A DNA stretch of 64,000 bases from the NCBI RefSeq assembly GCF_000772705.2, contig NZ_JSBW02000054.1, forward strand, positions 61,808 to 125,807. Reading direction: 5' to 3'. The notes below the pieces were generated by a model. That model saw only the letters and a list, made by a program, of their open reading frames with translations, was not told the origin of the DNA and did not search any database. The DNA comes from Xanthomonas vasicola (GTDB taxonomy: Bacteria > Pseudomonadota > Gammaproteobacteria > Xanthomonadales > Xanthomonadaceae). The position numbers and the translations under genes were made by a program. Of the stretch, positions 39,452-48,264 are shown piece by piece; the stretch's first letter is position 1, and the number at the start of each line of letters is the position of its first letter.

Positions 39452-41539
39452 TCAACGACGCCGCTGTGACGGGTCCGATGCAGCAGCACCGGGCGCAGTG
39501 GTTCCCGCCTGCGGTGCAGTGTTGTCTTTGTTCTCGCCACGCACTGCGCTACCCGAGGTGGTGTCGATCAGGATCACCGGCACCTGCGAGCGACGACGCT
39601 GTTCCATGCGATGCGGCAGTGGGCCGAGTGCGTCGCGCAATGCGCTCAATGCAGGATCGACGCCGCGCAACGGGTACCACAAGCCGATCAGGCTGAAGTG
39701 GCGGCTGTAGCGCAAGGTCTGGGTGCTGCCCACCCACAGGGGTTGTGCATCCGGTTGCAGACGCGCGGCGGCGGGCCACAGGCGCAGCACATGCACATGG
39801 CCGGGCGCGGCATGGCGCACCATCAACAGCGCTTCGACCTGGGTGTCCAGCGTGGCCGGCAGAATCGGCACTTCGTCCGGGCGGCCGCTGACATCGAGCA
39901 GATGCAGCGCCTGTTCCCAGCCTGCTTGCGGCTGGACCTGCCAACCGCGCGCTTCGAGTTGGTGCTGCAACGGGGCAAGCGGACCGGCCAACTGCACGTC
40001 CAGCGGCCAACGCTGATCGTCGTCGAATTCGTTGCGGCGTGCCGGCAGCAGGCGCCATTGCCTTTCCCACCACTCGTTTGCCGGCAACTCCATCAGCAAC
40101 TGCGGCGGCGGTTCGAACTTCGCCAGCTTGGCGTCGAGATTGCGTGGCGCAAAGAAGATCGCGCAGCTCACGAACACGCCGTAGAAGATCCACGATACTG
40201 GCTTGACCCAGAACGCGCGCGTGGCGCGGCGGCGGTAGGCAATGCCCAGCACCAGCAGCCAGAAGATGCCGAACAGCATGCCGCCAACGACGTCGCTGAG
40301 CCAATGTGCGCCCAGATACAGGCGTGCGAAACCGATCAACGACACGATGGCACCGCTGACCAGATATGGCCACACGCGGCGGCGGCCGGGCAACTCGCGC
40401 GCGATCAGCAGCGCGAAAAAGCCAAAACCAATTGTGGCCATGGTGACCGCGACCGATGGAAACCCAAAGCCGCTGCTGGCCGCAGGCGGGCGGACCACCT
40501 GCACGGTGGCGCCAAGCAGTTGGGTCAGCGCAAGGCCGAAGGCCAGCGCGATGACCCAATGCGCCACGGCCATCCAGCGACGGCGCCAGGCCAGGTAGCC
40601 CATCGCGGCGGCAATGGCCGGCAACAGCACTTGCCAGTCGCCCAGCGAGGCCAGCGCCACCATCGGGTAGTCGGCCAGCGGGTTACGCAGCGCCAGCATC
40701 AGGTCGTGCACGGCCAGGTCCACGCGCAGCGGCTCGCCATGCGCCAGCACCACCATCAGCAGCACGAACCAGCCCCAGCCGAGCAGCAACAGCATCAAGG
40801 CCATCATTGCCAGTGGCACCGATTCGCGACGGCGCGGATCGAATACGCCGACCGACCAATTTCCCAATACCGGATGCCGATGCGACCACTCCAGCAGGCG
40901 TGCCAGCAAGGCATCCAGGTGGCCGGCGGACCAACGATACGCATACAGCACCACCGCCCAGGCGAGCCCGATCACGGCCGCGAGTAACGCGACCACCACG
41001 AACAGCCGCCCGGCCACCGCCGCGACTGCATCGTAGGCAGTGCCCAGCACCCAGCCGGGCACCAGGAACAACAGCGCCCACGAGATGCAGGCCAGCCCGC
41101 TGGCGAACAGATAGCGCTTGAACGGCATGTGCGACATGCCGGCGATTGCTGGCACGAACGGCCGCACCGCGCCCACATAGCGGGCAATCAAGATGCTCTT
41201 GAAGGCGTTGCGCCGGAACAGCAGCTCGCCGCGTTCCAGCAATTGCGGATAACGCCGGAATGGCCAATAGGTGTGCAACTGGTGGCCCCAACGGTGGCCG
41301 ACCCAGAAGCTCAGCGTGTCGCCGACGAAGGCGCCCAGCGTGGCGCACGCCACTGCGTAGGGCCCGTTGATCTGCCCGAGCCCGATCAGCACGCCGATGG
41401 CAAATAGCAATGGCAGCGCGGGCACGATGGCGCCCAGCACAATCACCGCATCACAGAATGCGATGGCAAAGATCACCGCGCCAGCCAAGATGGGGTGGTG
41501 TCCGATCCACTCCAGCGTGGCGTCGATCCATGAGTTCAT
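39452..41539 (-). CDS. DedA (VTT)-PAP2-LssY fusion membrane protein
   Basis: I start at MNSWIDATLEWIGHHP, giving 695 residues. The first 200 are a DedA/VTT domain (FVGDTLSFWVGHRWG, GAVRPFVPAIAGMSHM). Residues about 240-450 are a PAP2 phosphatase with the acid-phosphatase signatures QVVRPPAASSGFGFPSVAVT and RLYLGAHWLSDVVGG. The final 230 residues are an LssY-like C-terminal domain (FSLIGLWYPLRGVDPALS). The fusion implies a membrane lipid role: undecaprenyl-pyrophosphate or phosphatidate dephosphorylation joined to DedA-type lipid translocation. The usual PAP2 first motif KxxxxxxRP is reduced, VRPPAASS, so activity should be tested. It is divergent from a RIO-like kinase. Confidence 0.88.
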   Translation of the reverse strand: MNSWIDATLEWIGHHPILAGAVIFAIAFCDAVIVLGAIVPALPLLFAIGVLIGLGQINGPYAVACATLGAFVGDTLSFWVGHRWGHQLHTYWPFRRYPQLLERGELLFRRNAFKSILIARYVGAVRPFVPAIAGMSHMPFKRYLFASGLACISWALLFLVPGWVLGTAYDAVAAVAGRLFVVVALLAAVIGLAWAVVLYAYRWSAGHLDALLARLLEWSHRHPVLGNWSVGVFDPRRRESVPLAMMALMLLLLGWGWFVLLMVVLAHGEPLRVDLAVHDLMLALRNPLADYPMVALASLGDWQVLLPAIAAAMGYLAWRRRWMAVAHWVIALAFGLALTQLLGATVQVVRPPAASSGFGFPSVAVTMATIGFGFFALLIARELPGRRRVWPYLVSGAIVSLIGFARLYLGAHWLSDVVGGMLFGIFWLLVLGIAYRRRATRAFWVKPVSWIFYGVFVSCAIFFAPRNLDAKLAKFEPPPQLLMELPANEWWERQWRLLPARRNEFDDDQRWPLDVQLAGPLAPLQHQLEARGWQVQPQAGWEQALHLLDVSGRPDEVPILPATLDTQVEALLMVRHAAPGHVHVLRLWPAAARLQPDAQPLWVGSTQTLRYSRHFSLIGLWYPLRGVDPALSALRDALGPLPHRMEQRRRSQVPVILIDTTSGSAVRGENKDNTAPQAGTTAPGAAASDPSQRRR

Positions 41540-41689
41540 CGCTGAATTATAAAGGTGCGCAGCAGTGGTTGATTGCACCGTCCTCACATGGAGGGATGGG
41601 CTTCACCTCAGGTTGCGACCACGCAGATGCCGCCCGCGCGCGCGCCACAGAGACGCGCGGGGAGACAAACCAGCCGCCTACAATGGGGC

Positions 41690-42349
41690 ATGAGTCACGA
41701 CCCCACTGGCAATCTGCCGCTGAAGTCCGATACGTTCGGACGCATTTTGTTGATCCGCGATGGCGAGCACGTGTTCGTGCGTCGCGACCTGAGCGTGGCG
41801 CCATTGCTGTTGCGTGGCGTGGCCTGGTGGCTGGCGCGACGCGAGGCGCTGGCCTTGCGCCAGCTGGATGGCTTGCCGCGCACGCCACGGTTGCTGCACT
41901 GGGACGGGCGCCATCTGGACCGCAGCTACCTGGCTGGCGCGGCGATGTATCAGCGTCCGCCGCGCGGCGATCTGGCCTATTTCCGTAGTGCGCGCAGGCT
42001 GTTGCAGCAGCTGCATCGTCGTGGCGTGGCGCACAACGATCTGGCCAAGGAAGCCAACTGGCTGGTGCAGGACGACGGCAGCCCGGCGGTGATCGACTTC
42101 CAGCTGGCCGTGCGTGGCAACCCACGCGCGCGCTGGATGCGTCTGCTTGCCCGCGAGGATCTGCGCCACCTGCTCAAGCACAAGCGCATGTACTGCCCGG
42201 CCGCACTCACTCCGGTGGAACGCCGCGTGCTCAAACGCACTTCCTGGGTACGCGAGCTCTGGTTCGCCACCGGCAAACCGGTCTACCGCTTCGTTACCCG
42301 CCGCGTGCTGCACTGGGAAGACAACGAAGGGCAGGGGCCGAAGCCGTGA
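41690..42349 (+). CDS. RIO/Kdo-kinase-like small protein kinase
   Basis: A 219-residue kinase-fold protein with GGGG before the ATG; upstream in-frame ATGs lack ribosome sites. VAHNDLAKEANWLV (H115, N116, D117, N123) is the catalytic loop and VIDFQLA supplies the metal-binding aspartate D136 in place of DFG. An invariant lysine region is degenerate near VFVRRDLS. Related proteins include RIO kinases and the lipopolysaccharide kinases InaA/WaaP. It is divergent from the DedA-PAP2-LssY gene, so a lipid or envelope substrate is plausible, but this is inference. Confidence 0.78.
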   Translation: MSHDPTGNLPLKSDTFGRILLIRDGEHVFVRRDLSVAPLLLRGVAWWLARREALALRQLDGLPRTPRLLHWDGRHLDRSYLAGAAMYQRPPRGDLAYFRSARRLLQQLHRRGVAHNDLAKEANWLVQDDGSPAVIDFQLAVRGNPRARWMRLLAREDLRHLLKHKRMYCPAALTPVERRVLKRTSWVRELWFATGKPVYRFVTRRVLHWEDNEGQGPKP

Positions 42350-42351
42350 AC

Positions 42352-42484
42352 GGCCGGGAATCGGAAATCGGGAGTGGGGAATCGGTAGAGCGCACCGGGA
42401 GAGCTGTTTGTTCGTCGGTTGCGGGATGTTCAAGGCGTTAAGCTTTTGCCATTCTCGATTCTCGATTCCCGATTCCCGATTCCC
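42352..42484. repeat. GAATCGGG/GATTCCC short repeats before the SDR gene
   Basis: GGGAATCGG-type units near 42355-42390 face five tandem GATTCTC/GATTCCC units at 42449-42484. The two clusters can pair, and the last unit abuts the SDR start codon. The same arrangement precedes leuD. Confidence 0.65.
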
Positions 42485-43300
42485 ATGACGTTATCAGGCA
42501 AAACCCTGTTCATCACCGGTACCTCGCGCGGGATTGGCTTGGCGATTGCGTTGCGGGCGGCGCGCGATGGGGCGAATGTGGCGATTGCGGCCAAGTCGGC
42601 GGTGGCCAATCCCAAATTGCCAGGAACCATCCATAGCGCAGCTGCGGCGGTGATTGCTGCCGGTGGGCAGGCGCTGGCGCTCAAGTGCGATATCCGCGAA
42701 GAAGATCAGGTGCGTGCGGCGGTGGCGGCGACGGTCGATGCGTTCGGCGGGATCGATATCCTGGTCAACAACGCCAGTGCGATCTGGTTGCGCGGTGCGC
42801 TGGACACGCCGATGAAGCGCTTCGATCTGATGCAACAGGTCAACGCGCGCGGCAGTTTTCTGTGCGCGCAGGCCTGCCTGCCGCATCTGCTGCAGGCGGC
42901 TAATCCGCACATCCTCAGTCTGGCGCCGCCGCCGTCGCTGAATCCTGCATGGTGGGGCGCGCACACCGGCTACACGCTGGCCAAGATGGGCATGAGCCTG
43001 GTCACCCTGGGGCTGGCAGCAGAGTTCGGCCCGCACGGCGTGGCGATCAATGCGTTGTGGCCGCGCACGGTGATCGCCACCGATGCGATCAACATGCTGC
43101 CTGGCGTGGACGCCGCGGCCTGCCGTCGGCCGGAGATCATGGCCGATGCCGCGCATGCGGTGCTGACGCGGCAAGCGGCCGGGTTTCACGGGCAATTCCT
43201 GATCGACGACGAGGTGCTGGCCCAGGCCGGCATCACCGACTTAAGCGGTTATGCAGTGGATCCGTCGCGTGCGTTGTTGCCGGATCTGTTTCTGGACTGA
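42485..43300 (+). CDS. Short-chain dehydrogenase/reductase (HSDL2-like)
   Basis: A 271-residue NAD(P)-dependent oxidoreductase. The Rossmann motif TGTSRGIG is at residues 11-18, NNASAIW marks the fourth strand and YTLAKMGMS carries the catalytic Y-x3-K. AAKSAVANPKLPGTIHSAA after the second strand is characteristic of hydroxysteroid-dehydrogenase-like 2 proteins. The ATG directly follows GATTCCC repeats and has no normal ribosome site. The gene is alone; the substrate is not shown and could be a long-chain or fatty acyl-type alcohol. Confidence 0.88.
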   Translation: MTLSGKTLFITGTSRGIGLAIALRAARDGANVAIAAKSAVANPKLPGTIHSAAAAVIAAGGQALALKCDIREEDQVRAAVAATVDAFGGIDILVNNASAIWLRGALDTPMKRFDLMQQVNARGSFLCAQACLPHLLQAANPHILSLAPPPSLNPAWWGAHTGYTLAKMGMSLVTLGLAAEFGPHGVAINALWPRTVIATDAINMLPGVDAAACRRPEIMADAAHAVLTRQAAGFHGQFLIDDEVLAQAGITDLSGYAVDPSRALLPDLFLD

Positions 43301-43690
43301 CGACAACAACCTGGCGGCTGGATGCTCGCAGCGCAGTTGCGTTACGCGCGGCTGCATGTACCGCACGTGCATCCGCGCGACAGCATGAGTGCCGCATGCG
43401 TCTGTGCGCATTGCGACGCTGAAAGTCGTCGTCGCAGGCATGCTGTGGCACGCACGGAGAGTTCACAGCCCGGTCTGCTACCGTGCGCGCCTGAAAACGC
43501 TTCCAACAAGGATGTTTCGACGTGACTCTCAACGTCTTGCGGCCAATCAGCCGCAGGCTGGCCCGTGAGGACACGCGCCAGCATGACCACGACGACCAAT
43601 GCGCAAGGTGAGCCTCTGTTCTCACCCTCGATGATCGCACTTGCGCTGAATCCGCAGGCCATGCCTTAGACACTTCCCATGGAAAGCCAC
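43301..43690. other. Intergenic region, no gene recognised
   Basis: About 390 bases contain only short open frames lacking ribosome sites or family likeness. I see no clear terminator or structured RNA. Confidence 0.45.
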
Positions 43691-44632
43691 ATGACTCATC
43701 GCCTTCGTTCTGCGCCGCTGACTGCGGCAATCGTTCTTGCCGCGCTGCTTGCCGGCTGCCAGAAAAGCGCATCCGCCGCCGCGGTGGAGGGCGCCGACAA
43801 GATCAATGCCTACGTCGCCTGTTTCAATGGTGTCGAACAGCCGATCCATGAGAGTTACCAGACCTATATAGGCTGGATGCAGGACCCGCAAGCCGGGCCC
43901 ACCGGCAAGGAGCGCGGGATTCGTGCACCAGGCACGGTGCTGTCGCATCGGGTCGAGGCGTGCGGTGCGCCGATGACCGCCGCGTTGGCGCAGCAACCGG
44001 TCAACGCCGAGCTCGACCCGGTTGCCAAGACGTATCAGGAACGCTTCACCACGCTCAATAAGCGTATCGGGGAGACGGTGCGCTACTACGGCCGTGAGGA
44101 TTATCTGCGCGACGAAGGCAAGGGCATGCGCGCACTGCACGCACCGCTGATGCAAGCCTATGCCGCGTTCTTCGAGGCCGGCGAAGCGATGAACGCGGCG
44201 TTGGAACACAACGAAGACACGCGGCGCAAGGCGCAGATTGATGCGATCGAAAAAGCAGAGGGCCACAGCGCAGCGTGGTATCACCTGAAGATCATCGGCG
44301 AGGGCAAGCAGCTGGTGAAGGTGCTCGACAGCGACACGCCGGATCTTGCCGCGGCGCAAGCGCAATTGGCCAACTACCAGCGCATTCTGGAAGACGCGCA
44401 GAAGGCCAAGGCCGGCCAGGGCGATGCGATGTGGGGTCACATGGAACGTGCTGCAGACAAGCTTGCGCGTGACTCAGGACGTCTTATCGAGCGCATTCGC
44501 AGCAAGACCCCGCTGAGCAAGAGTGAGCAGATGCAGCTGGAAAACGGCTCGATGCCGCCGGATGGTACCCGTCAGGCCGTGCTTGCCAGCTACAACGACC
44601 TGATCGACATGAGCAACCGCATGTTGCAGTGA
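43691..44632 (+). CDS. DUF3829-like lipoprotein
   Basis: A 313-residue lipoprotein. The start MTHRLRSAPLTAAIVLAALL gives a lipobox LLAGC with C23, and GGAAAG precedes the ATG. The mature part is largely helical, with KINAYVACFNGVEQPIHES near its start, a pattern I associate with DUF3829 proteins. There is no known activity. It should be anchored in the outer or inner membrane facing the periplasm. It is isolated; a small hairpin lies 190 bases downstream. Confidence 0.78.
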   Translation: MTHRLRSAPLTAAIVLAALLAGCQKSASAAAVEGADKINAYVACFNGVEQPIHESYQTYIGWMQDPQAGPTGKERGIRAPGTVLSHRVEACGAPMTAALAQQPVNAELDPVAKTYQERFTTLNKRIGETVRYYGREDYLRDEGKGMRALHAPLMQAYAAFFEAGEAMNAALEHNEDTRRKAQIDAIEKAEGHSAAWYHLKIIGEGKQLVKVLDSDTPDLAAAQAQLANYQRILEDAQKAKAGQGDAMWGHMERAADKLARDSGRLIERIRSKTPLSKSEQMQLENGSMPPDGTRQAVLASYNDLIDMSNRMLQ

Positions 44633-44821
44633 TGCTGTGCACGTATCGCTGGGGAATGATGCGAGTGAGCTCAACTGCTGATTGCGTTGGTGACCTCTTC
44701 GCGCTGCGAGCGCTGGCTGCCCATCAGCGATCAACACGATTGCAGCCGAACCACAGCCCATCTGCTTTGCAATCGAACTCCCACGCAGTATGCAGTTGGG
44801 CAGGGACGGCGGACTCGGTAC

Positions 44822-44846
44822 CGGCATGTAGGTCTGCTACATGCCG
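44822..44846. repeat. Perfect 9-base hairpin between lipoprotein and channel genes
   Basis: CGGCATGTA, GGTCTGC, TACATGCCG. It lies in the tail-to-tail gap; there is no T tract, so it is only a possible transcription end. Confidence 0.5.
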
Positions 44847-44918
44847 TGGCGCGCAAGGGCGATGGCCGCCCGGCAACTGCGGCCTAATCTTTACCTCATC
44901 GTGGTCCACAGCACCGCA

Positions 44919-45791
44919 TCAGCCATTGGACACCTTCGGCAGCGGCTCGGCGCATTGCCTGCAATAGCGTGCGTCCGCTGCGTGGCCTTCCAACCCGCAG
45001 CGGGCGCAGTAGCGTACATCGCGTTTGCCGGTGTGGCGGCCTTCGCGCAATGAGCTGGCCAGCTCGGCGGTGTAGATGCCGGTGGGCACGGCGATGATGC
45101 TGTAGCCGATCAGGATCAAGGCCGAGGTCACGAAGCGGCCCAGCGTGGTCTGCGGCACCAGATCGCCGAAGCCCACCGTGGCCATGGTGACGATGGCCCA
45201 GTACATGCTGGTCGGGATGCTGGTGAAGCCGTGCTGCGGGCCTTCGATGATGTACATCGTGGCGCCGGCGATCACGGTGATGGTGAGTACGCTGAACAGA
45301 AACACCGACACCTTGCGCCGGCTACGCCAGAGCGCGTCCAGCAGTTGCCCGCTCTCTTCGATGTAGCGGGTGAGTTTGAGAATGCGGAACAACCGCAGGA
45401 TGCGCAGCACGCGCACCACCAGCAGCGTCTGCGCGCCGGGCACGAAGAAGGAGAGATAGCTGGGCAGGATCGACAGCAGATCGATCACGCCCCACACGCT
45501 GAGCGCGTAATGCAGCGGGCGCCGCACCACCGCCAGACGCAGCGCGTATTCAATGGTGAAGATCACCGTGAACGCCCATTCCAGCGGCACCAGCCAGTCC
45601 GCCGCATGCGAATGGATGCGCGGCACGCTGGCGATCATGATCACCATCACGCTCGCCAGGATCGCCACCACTAGCATCAGGTCGAAATTGCGCGAGGGAC
45701 GGGTGTCGTGGCGGTAGATGATGTCGAACCACTGCCGGCGCCAGCCATCGTCGGTGGCGGCAGTGAGTTGCGGATCGGAGAAAGGGCGCAT
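44919..45791 (-). CDS. Voltage-gated potassium channel with a C-terminal zinc ribbon
   Basis: I start at MRPFSDPQLTAATDDG, giving 290 residues. Six membrane helices are seen. S4 (residues 126-142) carries R127, R130, R133, R136 and K139 every third residue in VRVLRILRLFRILKLTR. The selectivity filter is TVGFGD at 205-210, so it should pass potassium. After S6 comes a short tail with C262/C265 and C277/C280 in YCARCGLEGH and RYCRQCAEPL, a likely zinc ribbon. An open frame runs further upstream but adds no channel sequence. The ribbon may gate or tetramerise the channel. Confidence 0.9.
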   Translation of the reverse strand: MRPFSDPQLTAATDDGWRRQWFDIIYRHDTRPSRNFDLMLVVAILASVMVIMIASVPRIHSHAADWLVPLEWAFTVIFTIEYALRLAVVRRPLHYALSVWGVIDLLSILPSYLSFFVPGAQTLLVVRVLRILRLFRILKLTRYIEESGQLLDALWRSRRKVSVFLFSVLTITVIAGATMYIIEGPQHGFTSIPTSMYWAIVTMATVGFGDLVPQTTLGRFVTSALILIGYSIIAVPTGIYTAELASSLREGRHTGKRDVRYCARCGLEGHAADARYCRQCAEPLPKVSNG

Positions 45792-45863
45792 GCGCGCATT
45801 GTGCCGCAGGCCGGCGAATGCGCGAGAATGCCGGTTCTCCCTCCGCTTCTGCGACCCATCCTT

Positions 45864-47090
45864 ATGAGCACCGCTGCCGATTCGCCCCTGTCCCTCGCGC
45901 ACTACTACCTGCCGGTGTATCGCCCGCGCCAGGTGGTGCTGGAGCGTGGTCAGGGCAGCCGCGTGTGGGACGATGCGGGACGCGAGTATCTGGATCTGTC
46001 GTCGGGCATCGCGGTCAGCGGACTCGGCCATAACGATCCCGATCTGGTGGCTGCGCTCACCGAGCAGGCCGGCAAGCTGTGGCATACCAGTAACGTGTTC
46101 TTCAGCGCACCGCCGCTGAAACTGGCCGAGGAGCTGGTGACTGCCTCGCGTTTCGCGCACAAGGTGTTCCTGTGCAATTCCGGCACCGAGGCCAACGAGG
46201 CGGCGATCAAACTGGTGCGCAAGTGGGCCAGCAGCCAGGGCCGGCCGGCCGACAAGCGCGTCATCGTCACCTTCCGCGGCAGTTTCCATGGCCGTACGCT
46301 GGCATCGGTCACCGCCACCGCGCAGCCCAAGTACCAGGAAGGCTACGAGCCGCTGCCGGGCGGTTTTCGCTATGTGGATTTCAACGACGTTGCAGCGCTG
46401 GAAGCGGCGATGGCCAGCGGCGATGTGGCGGCGGTGATGGTCGAGCCGATCCAGGGCGAGGGCGGGGTGATGCCGGCCGCGCCGGGCTTCCTGAGCCGTG
46501 TGCGCGCGCTATGCGATCAGCACGATGCGCTGTTGCTACTGGACGAAATTCAGTGCGGCATGGGCCGCACCGGCACGCTGTTCGCGCATTGGCAGGAACA
46601 GGTGACGCCGGACATCGTGACCCTGGCCAAGGCGCTGGGTGGCGGTTTCCCGATCGGCGCGATGCTGGCCGGGCCCAAGGTGGCCGAGACCATGCAGTTC
46701 GGCGCGCATGGCACCACCTTCGGCGGCAATCCATTGGCTGCGGCGGTGGCGCGCGTGGCGCTGCGCAAGCTGGCCTCGCCGCAGATAGCCGACAACGTGG
46801 AGCGGCAGTCGGCGGCGTTGCGCGCGGGTCTGGAAGCGCTCAATGCCGACTTCGGTCTGTTTGCGCAGATTCGTGGACGTGGCCTGATGCTGGGCGCGGT
46901 GCTGGCGCCGACGCACGCGGGGCAGGCCGGGGCGATCCTCGACCTGGCAGCCAAACATGGCTTGCTGCTGCTGCAGGCCGGCCCGGATGTGCTGCGCTTC
47001 GTGCCGGCACTCAATCTGACCGACGTCGAGCTGGCGGATGGTCTGGCGCGTTTGCGTCTGGCGCTTGCCGAGTACGTCGCGCAGCCGTGA
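45864..47090 (+). CDS. argD: Acetylornithine/succinyldiaminopimelate aminotransferase family
   Basis: A class III PLP aminotransferase of 408 residues. CNSGTEANEAAIKLVRKW, FRGSFHGRTLAS, VEPIQGEGG, DEIQCGMGRTG and the PLP lysine in TLAKALGGGFPIGA are all present. The family includes ArgD (arginine and lysine synthesis) and AstC (arginine breakdown), which the sequence alone does not separate. No other arg or ast gene is nearby. The ATG follows a divergent channel gene with 72 bases between starts. An intrinsic-type terminator follows some 250 bases downstream. Confidence 0.88.
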   Translation: MSTAADSPLSLAHYYLPVYRPRQVVLERGQGSRVWDDAGREYLDLSSGIAVSGLGHNDPDLVAALTEQAGKLWHTSNVFFSAPPLKLAEELVTASRFAHKVFLCNSGTEANEAAIKLVRKWASSQGRPADKRVIVTFRGSFHGRTLASVTATAQPKYQEGYEPLPGGFRYVDFNDVAALEAAMASGDVAAVMVEPIQGEGGVMPAAPGFLSRVRALCDQHDALLLLDEIQCGMGRTGTLFAHWQEQVTPDIVTLAKALGGGFPIGAMLAGPKVAETMQFGAHGTTFGGNPLAAAVARVALRKLASPQIADNVERQSAALRAGLEALNADFGLFAQIRGRGLMLGAVLAPTHAGQAGAILDLAAKHGLLLLQAGPDVLRFVPALNLTDVELADGLARLRLALAEYVAQP

Positions 47091-47334
47091 TGGTGGGCTG
47101 TGCTTGCGCGTCTTCTCGCCGGCACTGCGCCGGTTAGAAGCGTGTTGGAGATGCGTGGTGTGCAGCGTGCATCTCACGCAGGGTGCGTGGTCTTTTGACT
47201 GCCTGGGTGGAATGGCTGTCTTCCGCCGTACCCTCACCCCAGCCACCATTCCACGCTCCGGCCCGCGCTTGCGACGCGGGCGCTCCAAGGCACGCACGCC
47301 GGTGGCGTGCAATCTTTCTCCGTACCCTCACCCC

Positions 47335-47367
47335 AACCCCTCTCCCGGGGGAGAGGGGTTTTGTCTT
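47335..47367 (+). terminator. Terminator-like inverted repeat after argD
   Basis: AACCCCTCTCCC and GGGAGAGGGGTT pair with a two-base spacer, followed by TTGTCTT. The motif is also a common intergenic sequence in this genus, so it may be a repeat used as a terminator. It abuts the convergent HAD gene's stop codon. Confidence 0.6.
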
Positions 47368-47983
47368 ATGCAAGTCCGTAGCGTTTGAGCACCCGCCGCA
47401 ACGCGCGGGCATCGCGCACGGTGTCGGCGTGCAGGCCGGCCGCGCGTGCGCCGCGCACGTTGACGAACAAGTCGTCGACAAACAGCGTGTGCTCGGCGCG
47501 TTGCCCGAGTTGTGCCAGCGCGCGCTGATACACCTGCACATCGGGTTTGCGGCCGCCGAGCGCGCCGCTGCACAGCACGCGGTCCTGCAATAGCGGAAAC
47601 AACGACGGCACGACCCGCTCGATCGCGTCGAGCATCAGCGGGCCGTTGTTGGTGAGTACCGCCACAGCGGTGGTTGCCGACACCGCCAACACCTGTGCCA
47701 CAACCGAAGGATCGGCGCGGCACGCGGCGACGCGTGCCGTGATCCAGGTAGCGCGATCGATCGGGTGCCTCAGCTCTTCGCTCAACTGCGCCAGATATGC
47801 GTGCGTGTCGATCGCACCGGCATCGTAGGCGCGCTCCAGGCCCTGCGCGAACAACACCTCATGCACGCGCTGCGGTGAGCAGCCAGCCGCTGTCGCAAGG
47901 GCGGCCATGCGCCGTGGCCGCGCGTAGTGCGCGAGCACGCCGTCGAAATCGAGCAATAGCAGCGACGTGGGTGTAGGCGACAT
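47366..47983 (-). CDS. HAD-superfamily hydrolase
   Basis: A 205-residue phosphatase-like protein. Motif I is DFDGVL (D12, D14), motif II is VAVLTNNGP, the lysine is in GGRKPDVQVYQ and motif IV is LFVDDLFVNV, so all four HAD catalytic motifs are present. The start MSPTPTSLLLL is the ATG that leaves motif I near the N-terminus. The cap is helical (subclass I). The substrate is unknown; it could be a sugar phosphate or phosphoglycolate-like compound. It is convergent with argD and divergent from the TonB receptor that begins the amine-oxidation cluster. Confidence 0.85.
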   Translation of the reverse strand: MSPTPTSLLLLDFDGVLAHYARPRRMAALATAAGCSPQRVHEVLFAQGLERAYDAGAIDTHAYLAQLSEELRHPIDRATWITARVAACRADPSVVAQVLAVSATTAVAVLTNNGPLMLDAIERVVPSLFPLLQDRVLCSGALGGRKPDVQVYQRALAQLGQRAEHTLFVDDLFVNVRGARAAGLHADTVRDARALRRVLKRYGLA

Positions 47984-48264
47984 CTGCGTACTCGTGTGGT
48001 GAGTCTGCAGCCTTGTCGATTCCGCGCTGCATGGCAAGCGCGCGACCTGCAATGCCAACACTGCACAGGTAGGCGGCAGAAGTCCCTATTCAGAGTTTTG
48101 AATTCGGTGGCGACCTACCCACCTGCATCGATCCCACCCTCCGCACTGTCGTTGCGGAGCAACTGCCCTGGTTATGGTCACCGCATGCCGCATCCGCGGC
48201 ATCAACCGGTCTCGGGGGAGCGCCCGGTTACTCAGTACGCCACACATCTCCAGGGGTTGATTGC

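Noticed and set aside
47335..47367. The CCCCTCTCCC inverted repeat as a unique regulatory site
   Set aside because: The surrounding ACCCTCACCCC text looks like a common intergenic motif of the genus; I kept it only as a terminator-like element.
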